Assembly: GCA_022496185.1 (NCBI GenBank)
Contig: WTXG01000079.1
Location: forward strand, 62,001 to 126,000
Source: Multifurca ochricompacta
Lineage: Eukaryota > Basidiomycota > Agaricomycetes > Russulales > Russulaceae
DNA length: 64,000 bases
Direction: 5' to 3'
Part shown: in pieces, positions 21,603 to 32,777 of the stretch
Layout of the letters: each line of letters begins with the position of its first letter
Numbering within the stretch: the stretch's first letter is position 1
Made by a program: the position numbers and the translations under genes
Notes under the pieces: model-generated
Told to the model about the DNA's origin: nothing
Seen by the model: the letters and a program-made list of their open reading frames with translations, nothing else
The model's database searches: none

Positions 21603-22598
21603 CTAGTCCAAACCAGTTACCATGTGATCAAAAGATGATCTAGGCAGAGACTTTGTGAGGCCATCTGCTAGCATCTCTCCAGTGGGAGTTCGTACCAACT
21701 CTATTTGGTGCGATTCTACATACTCCCTAATGGCATGGTACTTTATTGGTATGTGCTTTGATCGCCTTCCAGTGACAGGGTTTAATGCAAGATCTACTGC
21801 ACCCTTGTTGTCACAATGCAGTTGTATGGGTGAACTAACTTCATATCCCAGTTCCTGCATAAATGTCCTATACCACGCAGCCTGATTTGAAGCCTCTGCT
21901 AGGCTCATATACTCGGCTTCTGTGGTGGACTGTGCTACTGTCTTTTGTTTCCTGGAGCACCAACTAATGGCTCCATTGGCTAGGAAAAAGACATAGCCAG
22001 AGGTGGAGTGGCGGTCCTCTTGATCTCCCCATGAGGAGTCCGCAAAGCCATGAAGGCCAACTTCACCATTCCCTCCAGAATAGCGCAACTTGTAGTCTTT
22101 TGTAGCATTTAGATAGGCTAAGACATACTTTGCTAGTCGCATGTGCTGCTGGGAAGGGTTGGAAGTGAATTGGCTAAGGCGTGCAACAGCGAAACTAATG
22201 TCAGGTCTGCTTCCAATCTGCACCCAGAGCAGAGACCCCATTAATTGCTGATACCTCTTAATATCATAGGTTGATGCTTGGTCTTCAAACTTGACCAAAT
22301 GAACATCCACGCCAGAGGGTAGAGGAGTATATACTGGGTTGGAATCCCCCATTCCAAACCTCTCAACTATGGAGGATACATAGGCTGTCTGGTCGATATC
22401 CAGTGTCTTGTTAGGATGGTCCCTGGTGATGTTAACTCCAAGGTAGGACTGGATCTCACCAAGATCAGTCATCTCATATCGGCTAGATAGAGAGTCCTTC
22501 AGCCATTGAATCTTCTTAGTGGAGGACCCAAGTATAGTGATGTCATCAACATATAAAATGACGAAAAGTGAACCATCCCCCTCTTGGTGATGATACAC
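21603..22598 (-). pseudogene. Copia-3a pol: RT second half and RNase H
   Basis: An open frame of 331 codons: YVDDITILGSS (RT catalytic box, first residues of the frame), DLGEIQSYLGVNI, MGSLLWVQIGSRPDISFAV, then RNase H with FADSSWGDQEDRHSTSG, STTEAEYMSLAEA, HCDNKGAVDLA, KHIPIKYHAIREY and the closing LADGLTKSLP. It is in the same frame as the upstream RT half but separated by a TGA (see 22674-23270). It ends MVTGLD by a small indel; Copia-3b ends MVTGFGLVLE. Confidence 0.92.
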
Positions 22599-22673
22599 AT
22601 ATACTCCTGCATCAGAGTACGTCCGAGTAAAGCTCAGTTCATTGAGAACTGCATGGAATTGTAAGTTCCATAC

Positions 22674-23270
22674 TCAGGAAGCTTGTTTGAGGCCATACAG
22701 AGCCTTCTGTAGCCTACAAACTTTGGACTCTTGTCCAGCAACGATGAAACCAACAGGTTGCTCCATATAAATCTCCTCATCCAGATCGCCATGTAGGAAT
22801 GCCGATTTGACATCCATCTGGTGGATTTCCCAATCCTCAAGCGTGGCCAATGCTAATAATAGTCCAAGAGACTCAAATCTGGTGACTGGGGAGAAGGTTT
22901 CATCGAAGTCCACCCCCTCTATTTGGGTGAACCCTTTTGCTACAAGCCTAGCACGAAAGCGTCCATCTGCTTTCAATTTAAAGACCCACTTGGACTTTAC
23001 AGCCTTTCTACCTTCAGGAAGGTCTTCAAGGCACCACACTTTAAGTTTTTCTAAGGCATCAATTTCATATTGACATGCCTCAAGCCAATCACTGGCATTA
23101 TCAGACTCCATTGCTTCTTTAAATGTAAGAGGATCCCTATAAGGCGATCCTGCAGCATTGAGTAGATCCATCTGACCAAGTCTGGAAGAACCTTGCACGA
23201 ACTCTGCATTATCTTCGTTGTAGAAATGAGGATTCAGATGACGATTGCGATTGGGGCATGCAGTATCCAA
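22674..23270 (-). pseudogene. Copia-3a pol: RT first half
   Basis: Encodes ASDWLEACQYEIDALEKLKVW, KSKWVFKLKADGRFRARLVAKGF, VDFDETFSPVTRFESL, LDEEIYMEQPVGF and CRLQKALYGLKQAS. The frame then stops at TGA, where Copia-3b has CGA (Arg in SRAWNLQF). This one transition separates the RT into two frames. Confidence 0.92.
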
Positions 23271-23526
23271 GTCTAAATCTTCTTGGATTGCCCTATCTCG
23301 TCGTTCAGAGCGTGGACTTGTCCTCTGAAAATTCGGTTGAGGAATTCTGTCTGCAATCCTTTGTGATTTTCTGATTGCTTGGTTCTTTTGGGTGGGGAGG
23401 ATGGTTCCATGATTTGAGATGGAGGGGTCTGATATATAGTCTGAGGGTGTGTGGTGTCTACATTATGTGTGGGTGTGGTAGGCTGTGGTGCTAATTGAGG
23501 AGGTACAATGTCCTCCTGTTCCTCTT

Positions 23527-24330
23527 CTAGGTCTTCCTCATCTTGAGGACCTCAGGAACTTGCGTAGCAGTTGCTGGTGGTGGCTGGACTGGGCCACCAG
23601 GTAAAGTAAATGAGCCACCTTCTGTAGGTTGCTCTATTGGTTTATCTGCTCTGCTGTCCTTTGCAGAGCGGGATGGGAAGGATCTCTCATCAAATGTAAC
23701 ATCTCGTGAAAAGATGAGAGACCGGGTACAACTATCCCAAAGTGTATAGCCCTTAGAAGTGGGCTCATACCCGACAAAGACGGCTTCCCTGGCTTTGGGA
23801 TCTAGTTTACGCCGCTTGCCCTCTGGAACATGATAATAGGCTTTGCATCCAAAGACCTTAAAGTATGAGACATCTGGTTTGTTCCCAACCAGAAGCTCTA
23901 GCGGAGTCTTCCACTTATTAGAACGGATGGGAGTTCTGTTATATATATGACATGCTGTTTCAACAGCACACTCCCAAAAGCCAAGAGACAGGCCAGCATC
24001 GTGCAGCATGCTAGTGCCTTTTTCCATAATGGTTCTATTAAATCTTTCGGCCCTTCCGTTCTGTTGTGGGCTATACGGCATCGTAAGTTTATGCTCTATG
24101 CCATAATCTTCAAGCGTTGCCTTCAGCGCCTTGTTCACATACTCGCCACCACGATCTGTATGAAGACACTTGATTTTATGATTGAATTTATTTTCAAGTA
24201 GTGTCTTCAGTTTATTAAAAACTGGTGTGAACAGATCTTTTGACTTCATTGGAACGATTAAAGCGTATCTGCTAAAGTCGTCCAAGAAGGTGGCAAAGTA
24301 AAGATTCCCTTGTATTGAACTGCACTGCAA
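23527..24330 (-). pseudogene. Copia-3a pol: integrase
   Basis: Catalytic core: the first Asp lies just upstream (HSDLVGPLQ). Then TFLDDFSRYALIVPMKSK, LHTDRGGEYVN (second Asp) and SPQQNGRAERFNRTI (Glu). The GKRRKLDPKAREAVFVGYEP motif follows. A frameshift near 23540 ends the frame; the acidic linker to RT continues in another frame. Integrase inserts the cDNA with 5-bp TSDs, as seen here. Confidence 0.92.
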
Positions 24331-25145
24331 GGGACCTACGAGATCACTATGAAGGATCTCAAGGGGGGCTGATGTGCATTTGAAGATGGGGGAAATGGAA
24401 GACGATGGGACTTGCCCATTTCACAGCCATAACATGGCTTGTCTTCCACTTGGCTATTATTTATATTGAGGCCTTTACCGCCTCAGGAGCATATCTTTTT
24501 AGGGCTCTTTAGACATGTGGCCCATTCTTTGATGCCAGATTTCAAGTGAGGCAGATGCAGTTGTATGGATACTGCTTAGGACGTGTTTGCCTAGTACCCA
24601 ATACAATTTGCCAAACTTCCATGCTTCCGCTATGATGTTGTCGCCATATTTTATTGTTGCCTTCTTATTATCAAAGAACACAGTTGCCCCTTTTTCTACT
24701 AGGGCACTGGCGGAGAGTATTTTATGTCCTCCAGGCAAGTGGAGCACATTGCTCAGTTCCAAGTCAAAACCTTGATCAGTCCTGATGACCACAGTGCCAA
24801 CTCCATTTGTTTTGACTATGGAGTTGTCACCCAGTGATACTTCATGGGTGCTGTGACTTCATATGTATCGAAGTCTTCAAGGTTGGGACTGAAATGAGCC
24901 GTTGCTCCACTATCAAGCATCCAATAATCTGAGTTGATGTCCAGATTATAGGTGTGAACATAAAGGCGAATGCGAGGTGCTTCATGCACCTCCTCTATTT
25001 TGCCACTACCATTAACTACGGTGGCTATAGTATTTACATGTTGGGCCTCAGCCCTCTTCTTGTTCCCTGCCTTGCCTTTTTGGCATTTTCCAGGTCCTTC
25101 TTCTTCTTTGCACAAGCATTGGACTTGTGTCCAGGCTTTTGGCAA
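24331..25145 (-). pseudogene. Copia-3a pol: protease and GAG-pre-integrase zinc region (frameshifted)
   Basis: The protease active site is in DYWMLDSGATAHFSPN (about 24900). The frame breaks near 24845 compared with Copia-3b (DHTHEVSLGDN) and continues in 24499-24792 (LSNVLHLPGGHKILSASALVEKG; WHQRMGHMSKE). It breaks again at about 24505, before the CX2C pair CYGCEMGKSH. The protease would cut Gag-Pol in the particle. Confidence 0.88.
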
Positions 25146-25907
25146 TAGAAGCAGACCACCCCTTGTGAACCAGGGGCAGCAGCGGGAAGTGGTGATAAAT
25201 TTGTGTTTTTTGGTTTTGATTTGACAGGTGCAGCCTTAGATAGGACTGCACTACCACTTCCCGAGGGACCTGCCAGACGACTCTCCTCATTCAGGAACCT
25301 CTGCACAAGGTCCTGAGGAGAAAGACGCTCTGGGTCGCCAGAGGCCAGTATAGAGCCAGCAATGGTGCTGTAGGAGTCAGGGAGAGCCTTCAATAAAATG
25401 AAGCTCATCTGGAGGTCATTGACCTCCATCCCGTTCTCCCTCAGGGTACTCCTGGCATCCAGGACCTTTTGTAATTGGGTCCTGAAAGACTGTCCTTCAT
25501 CCAAACGGAAGGACACCAGGGCAAGCCACAAATTATACGTGGCCATGCTCCCTACAGCACCATAAAGCCGCTCCAACTTACTATACTTCTCAAAAAGAGA
25601 AGGATAGTCGGCATCAGAGGTTACTTGAGAGTAGACCTCCTGGGTTACATTAAGATAGAGTAGCCCAATCAACATTTCCTCTTCTCCCATCCATTCCCTA
25701 AGGATGGGATCAATGACTTCCTTCTGCATTTTCTCCTTCTCCTCTTTATCTTCTGGGAGCAGGGGCATATCAGGGTAGGCGTAATAATGTGCCTCCTGAG
25801 CCCATTCATCCTCAGAAGGGCATTGAATTGGCAGACCAAACCTGCCAGTTCGACCCATCGAGGCGCTCCATCTTGGAGGAGGGAGGGAAGACAATAGAGG
25901 ACGGCAT
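25034..25907 (-). pseudogene. Copia-3a gag
   Basis: The natural start is the ATG at 25905-25907 (MPSSIVFPPSSKMERLDGSN, as in Copia-3b). A single-base deletion near 25833 shifts the frame. From about 25800 to 25034 the frame is whole: EKEKMQKEVIDPILREWMGEEE, YGAVGSMATYNLWLALVSFRLDEG, ENGMEVNDLQMSFILLKALPDSY, LSPQDLVQRFLNEESRLAGP, and the zinc knuckle CFYCQKPGHKSNACAKKKK near 25100. Length and domains fit UBN2-type copia gag. Confidence 0.92.
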
Positions 25908-25945
25908 TTTGAGATGTAATAAAAGTTCCTGGTTCCAAGGAGCAA

Positions 25946-26826
25946 TTAGAACCAGTGCCCAGGTCTCGCTTAAGAGTGCCACCCCATACTGTGGCGCTAT
26001 GCTTCAGAACCTAGAAAGGTCCTGCCTTTGTTGTGCGACTTTCTAGGTATAGTAAAGCTGTCTAGCGCAATCCTGTAACTAGACATAAGCTCTGGTAGAC
26101 TAGCCAGAGTGTCTAGTGTAAACAAGACTGGGAGTCATGTCATGGAGGAGCCAACCGCAAGTTCCATTAGAGACAAAGGGTGTATAGCCCTTCCTCTAAT
26201 GCTGGTGGTGGAGTCCATGATTAAGCCCTAGATGATTGGGGCCATGACTAAGTAGATGTCTAGTCTGTCTCTGGTAGGGCGTGGTTACCCTACAAAGGCA
26301 ACGAATACTTATGCCCAGAGATGAAGACTATATCTACTATGTATAGACTATAGTAGTGCAGCCTACTTGTATCGAGCCCAAGCGTCATGGGAGTGACTAC
26401 CCATGCCTTGTTCTAGACCCTAAACTCCACATGCGGGTTGCTAAACCCGGCTTACAGATAGAGCCAAGCATTGACTGGACTTAAAGCCACAAGCTTCTGG
26501 CTATAGGCCTACTAAGACTATCTATGGGACGAAAACCCAGCTACAACTATGAAATTTACTAATACCTAGTGCGCACTCAAGGAGCTCAAGATGTTTCACC
26601 CGCTTAGGGTCCCTCATCATCTTTTGCAAGAACCCCGAAGGGCTAGCCAAACAGTTCAGGATGAGCAGTGAACTGCGTCATCCTGTGGGGTGTTAAGGTG
26701 CACAGACAGTAAATAGGAAAGCTCACTGGAAGAAGCTAGTGGGAAAGACTTAGAAGCTTTTGTGAGCTTGTGTGCGAAGAGTGAGTTGGGCTGTGCATGA
26801 ACAATGGGAATACATCAGTCAGTATG
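25946..26826 (-). other. Copia-3a untranslated leader
   Basis: About 880 bases between primer site and gag, with no frame. It shares near-identical sequence with the Copia-3b leader and conserved blocks with the Copia-2 leader. Confidence 0.55.
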
Positions 26827-26845
26827 AGCGGCAGGGCCCATAACC
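26827..26845 (-). other. Half-tRNA primer-binding site of Copia-3a
   Basis: On the minus strand GGTTATGGGCCCTGCCGC directly follows the 5' LTR. The plus strand (GCGGCAGGGCCCATAACC) is the expected D-stem-to-anticodon portion of a fungal initiator tRNA-Met. Confidence 0.7.
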
Positions 26846-27355
26846 TGTCAAACAATCATGCTGCTGGTTATACTGACTGTGGTTAGTAGCGGGTTAGGCT
26901 AGAAAGACAAGTATACTTCAGAGGTTGAAGAAACTCTATATTACTATTCTACTGACCTAGAAAGACAAGTATCTACAAGAGACGGTTAGTCAAAGGTATG
27001 GTAGAAAGTATAGTAGAACTTACACTTCAGAGGTTGAAGAAACTCTGAAGTGAAAGAGACGAAACAGACACCCTTATATACCCATGGGGGCCAGGGGAAA
27101 TGGTCTGTGCGCACTGGGAATAAGTCCACAAGTGCCGGACAATGAACAGAGAGGGATAAAGGCCATTGGCCAAAGAGATATCACATGCTTACTGCGCATT
27201 ACTAAGTCCATCACTAATCAGCTGAGTAAGGTGAGAAAGAAGTGTAATAAAGATAACATAAAAAGTCCGATACTCCGGAATCTAATCTAATCTAATCTAC
27301 AGCTGAAGCGAACCTTAGATGCCTGAAGCATCTCCAGACACATCCTGTGTCAACA
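26846..27355 (-). repeat. 5' LTR of Copia-3a (510 bp)
   Basis: Contains on the minus strand TATATAAGGG (near 27075), the hairpin CACTTCAGAG...CTCTGAAGTG and the candidate intron 26957-27023. Confidence 0.95.
26957..27023 (-). other. Candidate intron in the Copia-3 LTR leader (67 nt)
   Basis: On the minus strand GTAAGTTCTAC...TTTGACTAACC...CTTTCTAG. Donor, branch-like CTAAC and acceptor are all in consensus form. It is flanked by duplicated exon-side sequences (GTTTCTTCAACCTCTGAAGT). Confidence 0.5.
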
Positions 27356-30081
27356 GTAGCTACTGTAGTTAATGGTAGCAGCAGAATACAGGAGGTGCAT
27401 GAGACACCTCACATTTCACTTTATTCCTTGACTGAACATATGCAAGAAGTTGATGATGGCAGCAACCCTTGGATGATGGACAGCAGAGCCACCACTCACT
27501 TTACACCATATTTAGAAGACTTTTCTGAATATCTCCCACATATGGGACATCAGGTGACAATTGGTGATGGCTCCATAGTCCAAGTCGAAGGAATGGGCAA
27601 AGTCATATTAAAAACTCACAATAATTATGAATTGGAGTTAAATAATGTCTACTATATGCCTGGCAGTGAAAGAATACTGTCAACAAGCTGCATCAAAGAC
27701 AAAGGTGGTTCAGTGGAGTTCACTCCATCTGAAGTCAAGATAAAGTATGGAAATGCAGTAATAGTGGATCAAGGCTATGGGACTATATTGGGTCCTAGGG
27801 AAAACAATGCAAAATTTAAATACTGCATCCCACAAATCTGCATCAAGTAGCCTTGATACCTGGCATTTGCAAATGGGTCATATGTCTAAAGAGGCCCTCA
27901 AAAGACATGCTCCTAAGGCAGTAAAAGGCCTTAGTATTGATAATAGCCAAGTGGAAGACAAGCTGTGTTATGGCTGTGAAATGGGAAAATCACACTGTCT
28001 TCCATTCCCTCCCTCTCAAAAGAGAGCTTCAGCACCCTTGGAGGTCATTCATAGTGACCTAGTTGGTCCCTTACAATGTACCTCAATACAAGGAAACCTA
28101 TACTTCGCCACTTTCATAGACAATTTAGCAGGACTGCTTTAGTTGTTGCTATGAAAGCAAAAAGTGATTTCACATTGGTCTTTAGTAATGTCAAGGTGTT
28201 CTTGGAAAATAAGACAGACAAGAAAATAAAGACCTTGCATACAGACTGAGGTGGCAAATTTGTCAATAGGGAGCTGAAGTCAATACTTGAGAAGGCTGGC
28301 ATAGAGCATAAATTGACAATGCCATATTCCCCACAACAAAACAGAAGGGCTGAGAGGTTTAACAGAACCATTATGGAAAAGGCTACTAGCATGCTGCATC
28401 ATGCTGGTCTTTCTCTTGGTTTCTGGGAATGTGCAGTGTGAACAGCCTGTCACATATACAATAGAACTCCTATCTGTTCTAATAAGTGGAGGACACTGCT
28501 TGAGCTTCTGGATGGGGACATTCCAGATGTCTCTTACTTTAAAATATTTGGCTGCTTAGCCTATTATACTGTCCCAGAGGATAAAAGACATAAACTGGAT
28601 CACAAAGCCAGAGAAACAGTCTTTGTCAGGTATGCACCCCACCCAAAGGATATCTGCTATGGGATATGCATACTTGATCCTTCATACTGTCTAGAGATGT
28701 GACATTTGATGAAGGATCCTTCCCATCCAACCTTGCAAAGGACAGCAAGGGAAAACAAAAGGAAAAAGTTATGCCTTTTGTATTAGAAACTGAGGGGTCT
28801 GTCCAGCCCCAACCAGCAATAGCCACAGTTCCTCAGGCTCCTGAAGACAAGGAAGCCGAGGTTGAGGAACAAGAGGTAGTGGAGCCTCTTCAATTAAATC
28901 CTGAGCCTACCACACCTGAAAATGAAATAGATACACATGAAGTCACTATCTATCAGATGCCTCCATCCCAAATCATGGAACCATCAGAACTCCTCCAAAG
29001 AACTCATGCCAAAAGACAGTCTAAGAAGACCATTGGCAGACTTCCCCAACCAGTATTTACTAGGGAAAGTCCACACTCTGAACGACATGACAGGGCTGTG
29101 CAGGAAGATTTAGATCTTGATACTGCCCATCCCAAATGTTCATGTTGTATGAATCCTTGATTTTACAATGAGGATAATGCAAAGTTTGTGCAAGGTTCTT
29201 CCAGACTTGGGAACATGGAATTGCTAAATGCTGCAGGTGTCTCCTATAGAGACCCCCTGACTTTTCAGGAGGCAATGCAGTCTGACAATGCCAGTGAATG
29301 GCTTGAGGCATGTAAATATGAAATTGATGCCTTAGATAAACTTAATGTGTGGCACCTTGAGGATCTTCCAGAAGGAAGAAAGGTGGTTAAATCAAAATGG
29401 GTCTTTAAGCTGAAACCAGATGGATGGTTTCATGCTAGGCTTGTGGCAAAGGGTTTCACCCAAGTAGAAGGGGTGGACTTTGATGAAACATTCTCCCCAG
29501 TCACCAGATTTGAATCACTTAGATTATTACTAGTGCTAGCTATGCTAGAAGATTGGGAAATCCACCAGATGGATGTCAAGTCAGCATTCCTTCATGGCGA
29601 TCTGGATGAGGAGATTTATATGGAGCAACCAGGTGGTTTTGTCATTGCTGGTCAAGAGTCCAAAGTTTGTAGGCTACAAAAAGCATTATATGGCCTCAAA
29701 CAAGCCTCCTGAGCATGGAATCTTCAATTCCATGCAGTTCTTAATGAACTGGGCTTCACTCAGATGTACTCTGATGCAGGAGTTTATGTGTTTCATCATA
29801 AAGAGGGGGATGATTCACTATATGTCATTCTCTATGTAGATGACATTACTATACTTGGATCTTCCAATGATAAGATAACATGGCTGAAGTTGTCTCTATC
29901 TAATCAATATGAGATGACTGACTTGGGAGAAATTCAGTCATACCTTGGAGTTAATATCACCAGGGATTGTCCTAACAAGACACTGGAGATTGACCAAGCA
30001 GCCTATGTTTTATCTATTGTTGAGAAGTTTGGGATGAGGGATTCCAACTGAGTATATACTCCTCTTCCCTCTGGCACTGAT
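27356..30081 (+). pseudogene. Copia-2 pol part 1: protease, integrase, RT
   Basis: 27361-27850: protease with NPWMMDSRATTHFTPYLED, where the active-site DSG reads DSR, so it is inactive. 27850-28142: the pre-integrase zinc region (WHLQMGHMSKEALKR, CYGCEMGKSH) and HSDLVGPLQ. 28143-28640: integrase core with stops (HTD-stop-GGKFVN where Copia-3 has DRGGEY). 28699-29157: acidic linker. 29160-30051: RT with KSKWVFKLKPDGWFHARLVAKGF, YGLKQAS-stop-AWNLQF and YVDDITILGSS. Stops mostly sit where Copia-3 has CGA. It is split at 30081 by Gypsy-3 and continues at 37595. Confidence 0.92.
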
Positions 30082-30674
30082 TGTAACGCCTGGTGCGGGC
30101 GTTCGTCACGACGTGTGATAAGTCGCGTAGCAAAACTACGAAGTCAGGTGTGCACTGTCTTTCAAGTACACGGAATTCGGGTGAGAAGTCAATACCAAGG
30201 AGCTAATCCCTTAGTACTGGTGAGCGGAGAAGTGCCAAAAGCACTGAGATGATTCAAGAGTCGGGTCTTAGGAATCACCCAGAAGGTAATGCACCAAGTC
30301 GATTAAGAAGTCGAGTCTGAGGCATACAGGCTATCCAGGCAGGCCTTATATACATAATAGAGGTTGGAGTCTAAATCGGAGTACGTACTCGATGTATCAA
30401 CAAAGTTGTAATGTAACCAAATGGGGGACGGAGTCAATGTGGGCCAGGTGAGAATATACGTAGACAAATCTGGTATAGTCGCAATTCTGGTGGGAAAATA
30501 CGTAAGCGTTCTTGTGTAAAGTATGAGTCAGAGATAAGCACAGCCTCGGTCAAAGATAAGGAACAAATAGGTACAAAGGAAGTCATAACACGGTCAACGA
30601 AGGGGCAAACAGAGTCAAATAGCACGTCACATGATGGAGAAAGGAAACGAGACGACGCAGCGGGGTTCGTAACA
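30082..30674 (-). repeat. 3' LTR of Gypsy-3 (593 bp)
   Basis: TGTAACGCCTGG...GTTCGTAACA. It differs from its partner by about eleven substitutions, all at CG sites, and two 1-base indels. The purine tract (minus strand AGAAGAGGGGTAA) is at 30675-30688. Confidence 0.95.
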
Positions 30675-30705
30675 TTACCCCTCTTCTAAGTCCTAGCAGA
30701 GCCAG

Positions 30706-31475
30706 CTAGATTGGCGCACCGTCATCATCTTGGACTAGGGAAAGGTAGTCATCGGCTACGGCGTAGTGATCAGCATCGTAGTTCTCCTTTTCTTCGTCTG
30801 CGGGGCAAACATGTGTTCGTAGAAAACCGTAGGGCCCCCGTCTCCCACAGTGAAAGCAGCCGTCGTAAACATGACAGTCGATCTCTTGATGTCCGGCGTT
30901 GTGGGAGAGACATTTGCCACACCATCCTGAGGGGTTCTGAACAGTGGGGGCCTGTGTGAGTTGTCGGAATAAGCATTGGCGACTCCAGTGCGAGGTACTT
31001 TGACAGTGTCGGCATCGTTTCGCGGCTTTAGGGCAGCACCAGCTGAGATGGTACTTGCTACTGCAGCGCCAGCAAAGCTTGCCATCGGGGTTCTCATGGA
31101 GGCGCGGCATTTCGAAGCAGTGAGGGTTAAGCTGGGGTGCAAGGTCGAGGCGGCGACGAGGGAGTGGTCATGCAAAAATATTGGCGTACCGTTCAGAAAT
31201 AGTTTGGTACGCCTCTCCTTGTTCCAACCTCGTCCTGATGCTCGCCAGGTGATGCTCTATGTCAAAAACCCCTGATTAATCTTTACCATTTGCCGTTCAT
31301 AGTCGCGGCGCTGCATCTCCAAATTGTCCCGAAGTGCCTGGAACTTGCGAAGTTGTGCAATTTCAGCAGTTAGTTGTGGCATCCGTAAGTCCTGAAGTAC
31401 TTCATTGATCGCGAAGGCACACGGGTCGTGAGCTGAGAGATGTTGCAAGTGTTCAGGCCCTAGGACGTAATGTAG
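30706..31475 (-). pseudogene. Gypsy-3 C-terminal tail: coiled coil plus zinc-knuckle array
   Basis: Continues in frame from the chromodomain part after one TGA (31476-31478). First comes a helical, heptad-like stretch (AFAINEVLQDLRMPQLTAEIAQLRK, 31257-31448), then, after a frameshift, LEQGEAYQTISERYAN. Next is FEMPRLHENPDGKLCWRC (31110 on) and four C/H clusters: CWRCSSKYHLSWCC, CRHCQSTSHWSRQC, CGKCLSHNAGHQEIDC and CFHCGRRGPYGFLRTHVC. It ends ADDYLSLVQDDD before TAG at 30706-30708. The matching region of Gypsy-4 keeps almost all of these residues. CCHC knuckles bind nucleic acid; in retroelements they normally sit in Gag, not after the chromodomain. Confidence 0.8.
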
Positions 31476-32777
31476 TCACCCAACGTTTTTCTCCTCAAGG
31501 TAAACTGGGGCCCCATAGACGGGTCCTCCTTTCTCCAAGCATCCGGCTACGTCCATACCTTCGTTGGTGTAATAAATATACTTGGCCACCTCTGTGGTGC
31601 CGTCGTTCTTGGACGATGGAATCATGAGCGGGAAGTAGAACTGTGAGTTGGGGTCGTTGGGGAAGAAGGGGAATTCGGGAGACTTGTCGCCGAAGTCTAC
31701 GTTGATCAGGTCGTTGGGATGGGGATGTTCGGGCAGATTAAAATCGTCATCGATGTTGATGATCTTGTCCCCTTGGGCCATTTGGGCGGTTGCATCATAG
31801 TCAATAGGAGAAAGTGGACGAGAAGGAGGATGCACAGGAGTAAGTATGGGAAATGCATCGATGGCGGCTGAGGTGTGGATCTTTGAGGAGGACATGAGCG
31901 AGTTTCTGGTCAATTGTGGGGGAGAGAGCTGTTCAGCAACTCGTATCTTTTCCGGCTCTTTATCTGCCTCTGGGTGGTGTCTATAGAAGTCTTCAATAAG
32001 TTTGGGCGCAAAGACATCCACAGCAGGTTCCCACGAGTTGTCGGCATCTGGGAATCCCTTCCATTTGATCAGATAGTGAAGCTTCCGATTACGTCCTCGA
32101 CCCTTCCATTTGGCGTCGGCAATGCATTCTACTTCCCATTCCGGTTCTCCGTCGACGAGGTCAGGGGGAGGTCTGGGAAAATTCTGTCCATGAATAGCGG
32201 TTTCTTTGTATGGTGTTAGAAGGCTGGCATGGAAGACAGGATGTATCTTCCAGGTGGCAGGTAACGTGAGCCTGTATGTGATGTCTGACAGCTTCTGTTC
32301 AATCGCAAAGGGACTGTGGCATCTGGGAGCTAATTTTGCCGTTGGGTGCGATGTATGGATATTGCGCCCTTCTAGCCAGACTTGATCTCCAACCTGGTAG
32401 GGCGTAAACCTAGTAGGCTTCTCGGCTAGGGTCCTTTGCGCCTTCTGAAGGTTTCTACTGGCCGATTCCCGTATTTCTTCCCATTGGCCGATACGCTGTG
32501 TTACAGAGGGTACATTCGTGGGCTTGTCTGTCCATGTGGTGCGAGGGTTCCATCCCATAATAAGAGAGAACAGGGTGGTCTTTGTCGTTCCATTTGGCCA
32601 ACTGTTGTGCGCAAACTCAGCTGTTGCCAACCATTCTGCCCAGTCATTCTGTCGTTCGTTGCACCAGAACTGAAGGTATTGTTCTAGCCATTGATTCGTT
32701 CGTTCCGACTGTCCATCCGTCTGGGGGTGATATGCAGTGGATATGTTCTGTTGAATATCGAGATGTTTACAGAGTGC
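31476..32777 (-). pseudogene. Gypsy-3 integrase C-terminus and chromodomain
   Basis: The frame 31476-32630 starts within the integrase (AEFAHNSWPNGTTKTTLFSL), then AKLAPRCHSPFAIEQKLSDITYRL (the GPY/F-like region) and HPVFHASLLTPYKE. The chromodomain follows (WEVECIADAKWKGRGRNRKLHYLIKWKGFPDADNSWEPA, about 31990-32150, key aromatic residues Y, W, W). An acidic region and KYIYYTNEGMDVAGC...PVYGAPVYLEE close it. Between 32631 and 32777 the frame is joined by QPLDIQQNISTAYHPQTDGQSERT-like sequence with the catalytic Glu. Chromodomains bind modified histone tails, which would favour insertion in heterochromatin. Confidence 0.88.

Larger units (their letters stand above)
20831..27355 (-). mobile_element. 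Copia-3a: young Ty1/copia element
   Basis: LTRs 20831-21339 and 26846-27355 appear identical except for one G in a G-run. TSD GTAGC at 20826-20830 and 27356-27360. Genes run on the minus strand: gag, protease, integrase, RT, RNase H. CG is retained. Despite near-identical LTRs, the reading frame carries several single-base indels and one TGA. Confidence 0.95.

Noticed and set aside
26827..26845. tRNA-Met-like sequence on the plus strand (also at 48344-48361)
   Set aside because: Only the D-stem-to-anticodon part is present and it abuts an LTR; it is the copy of a primer-binding site, not a tRNA gene.
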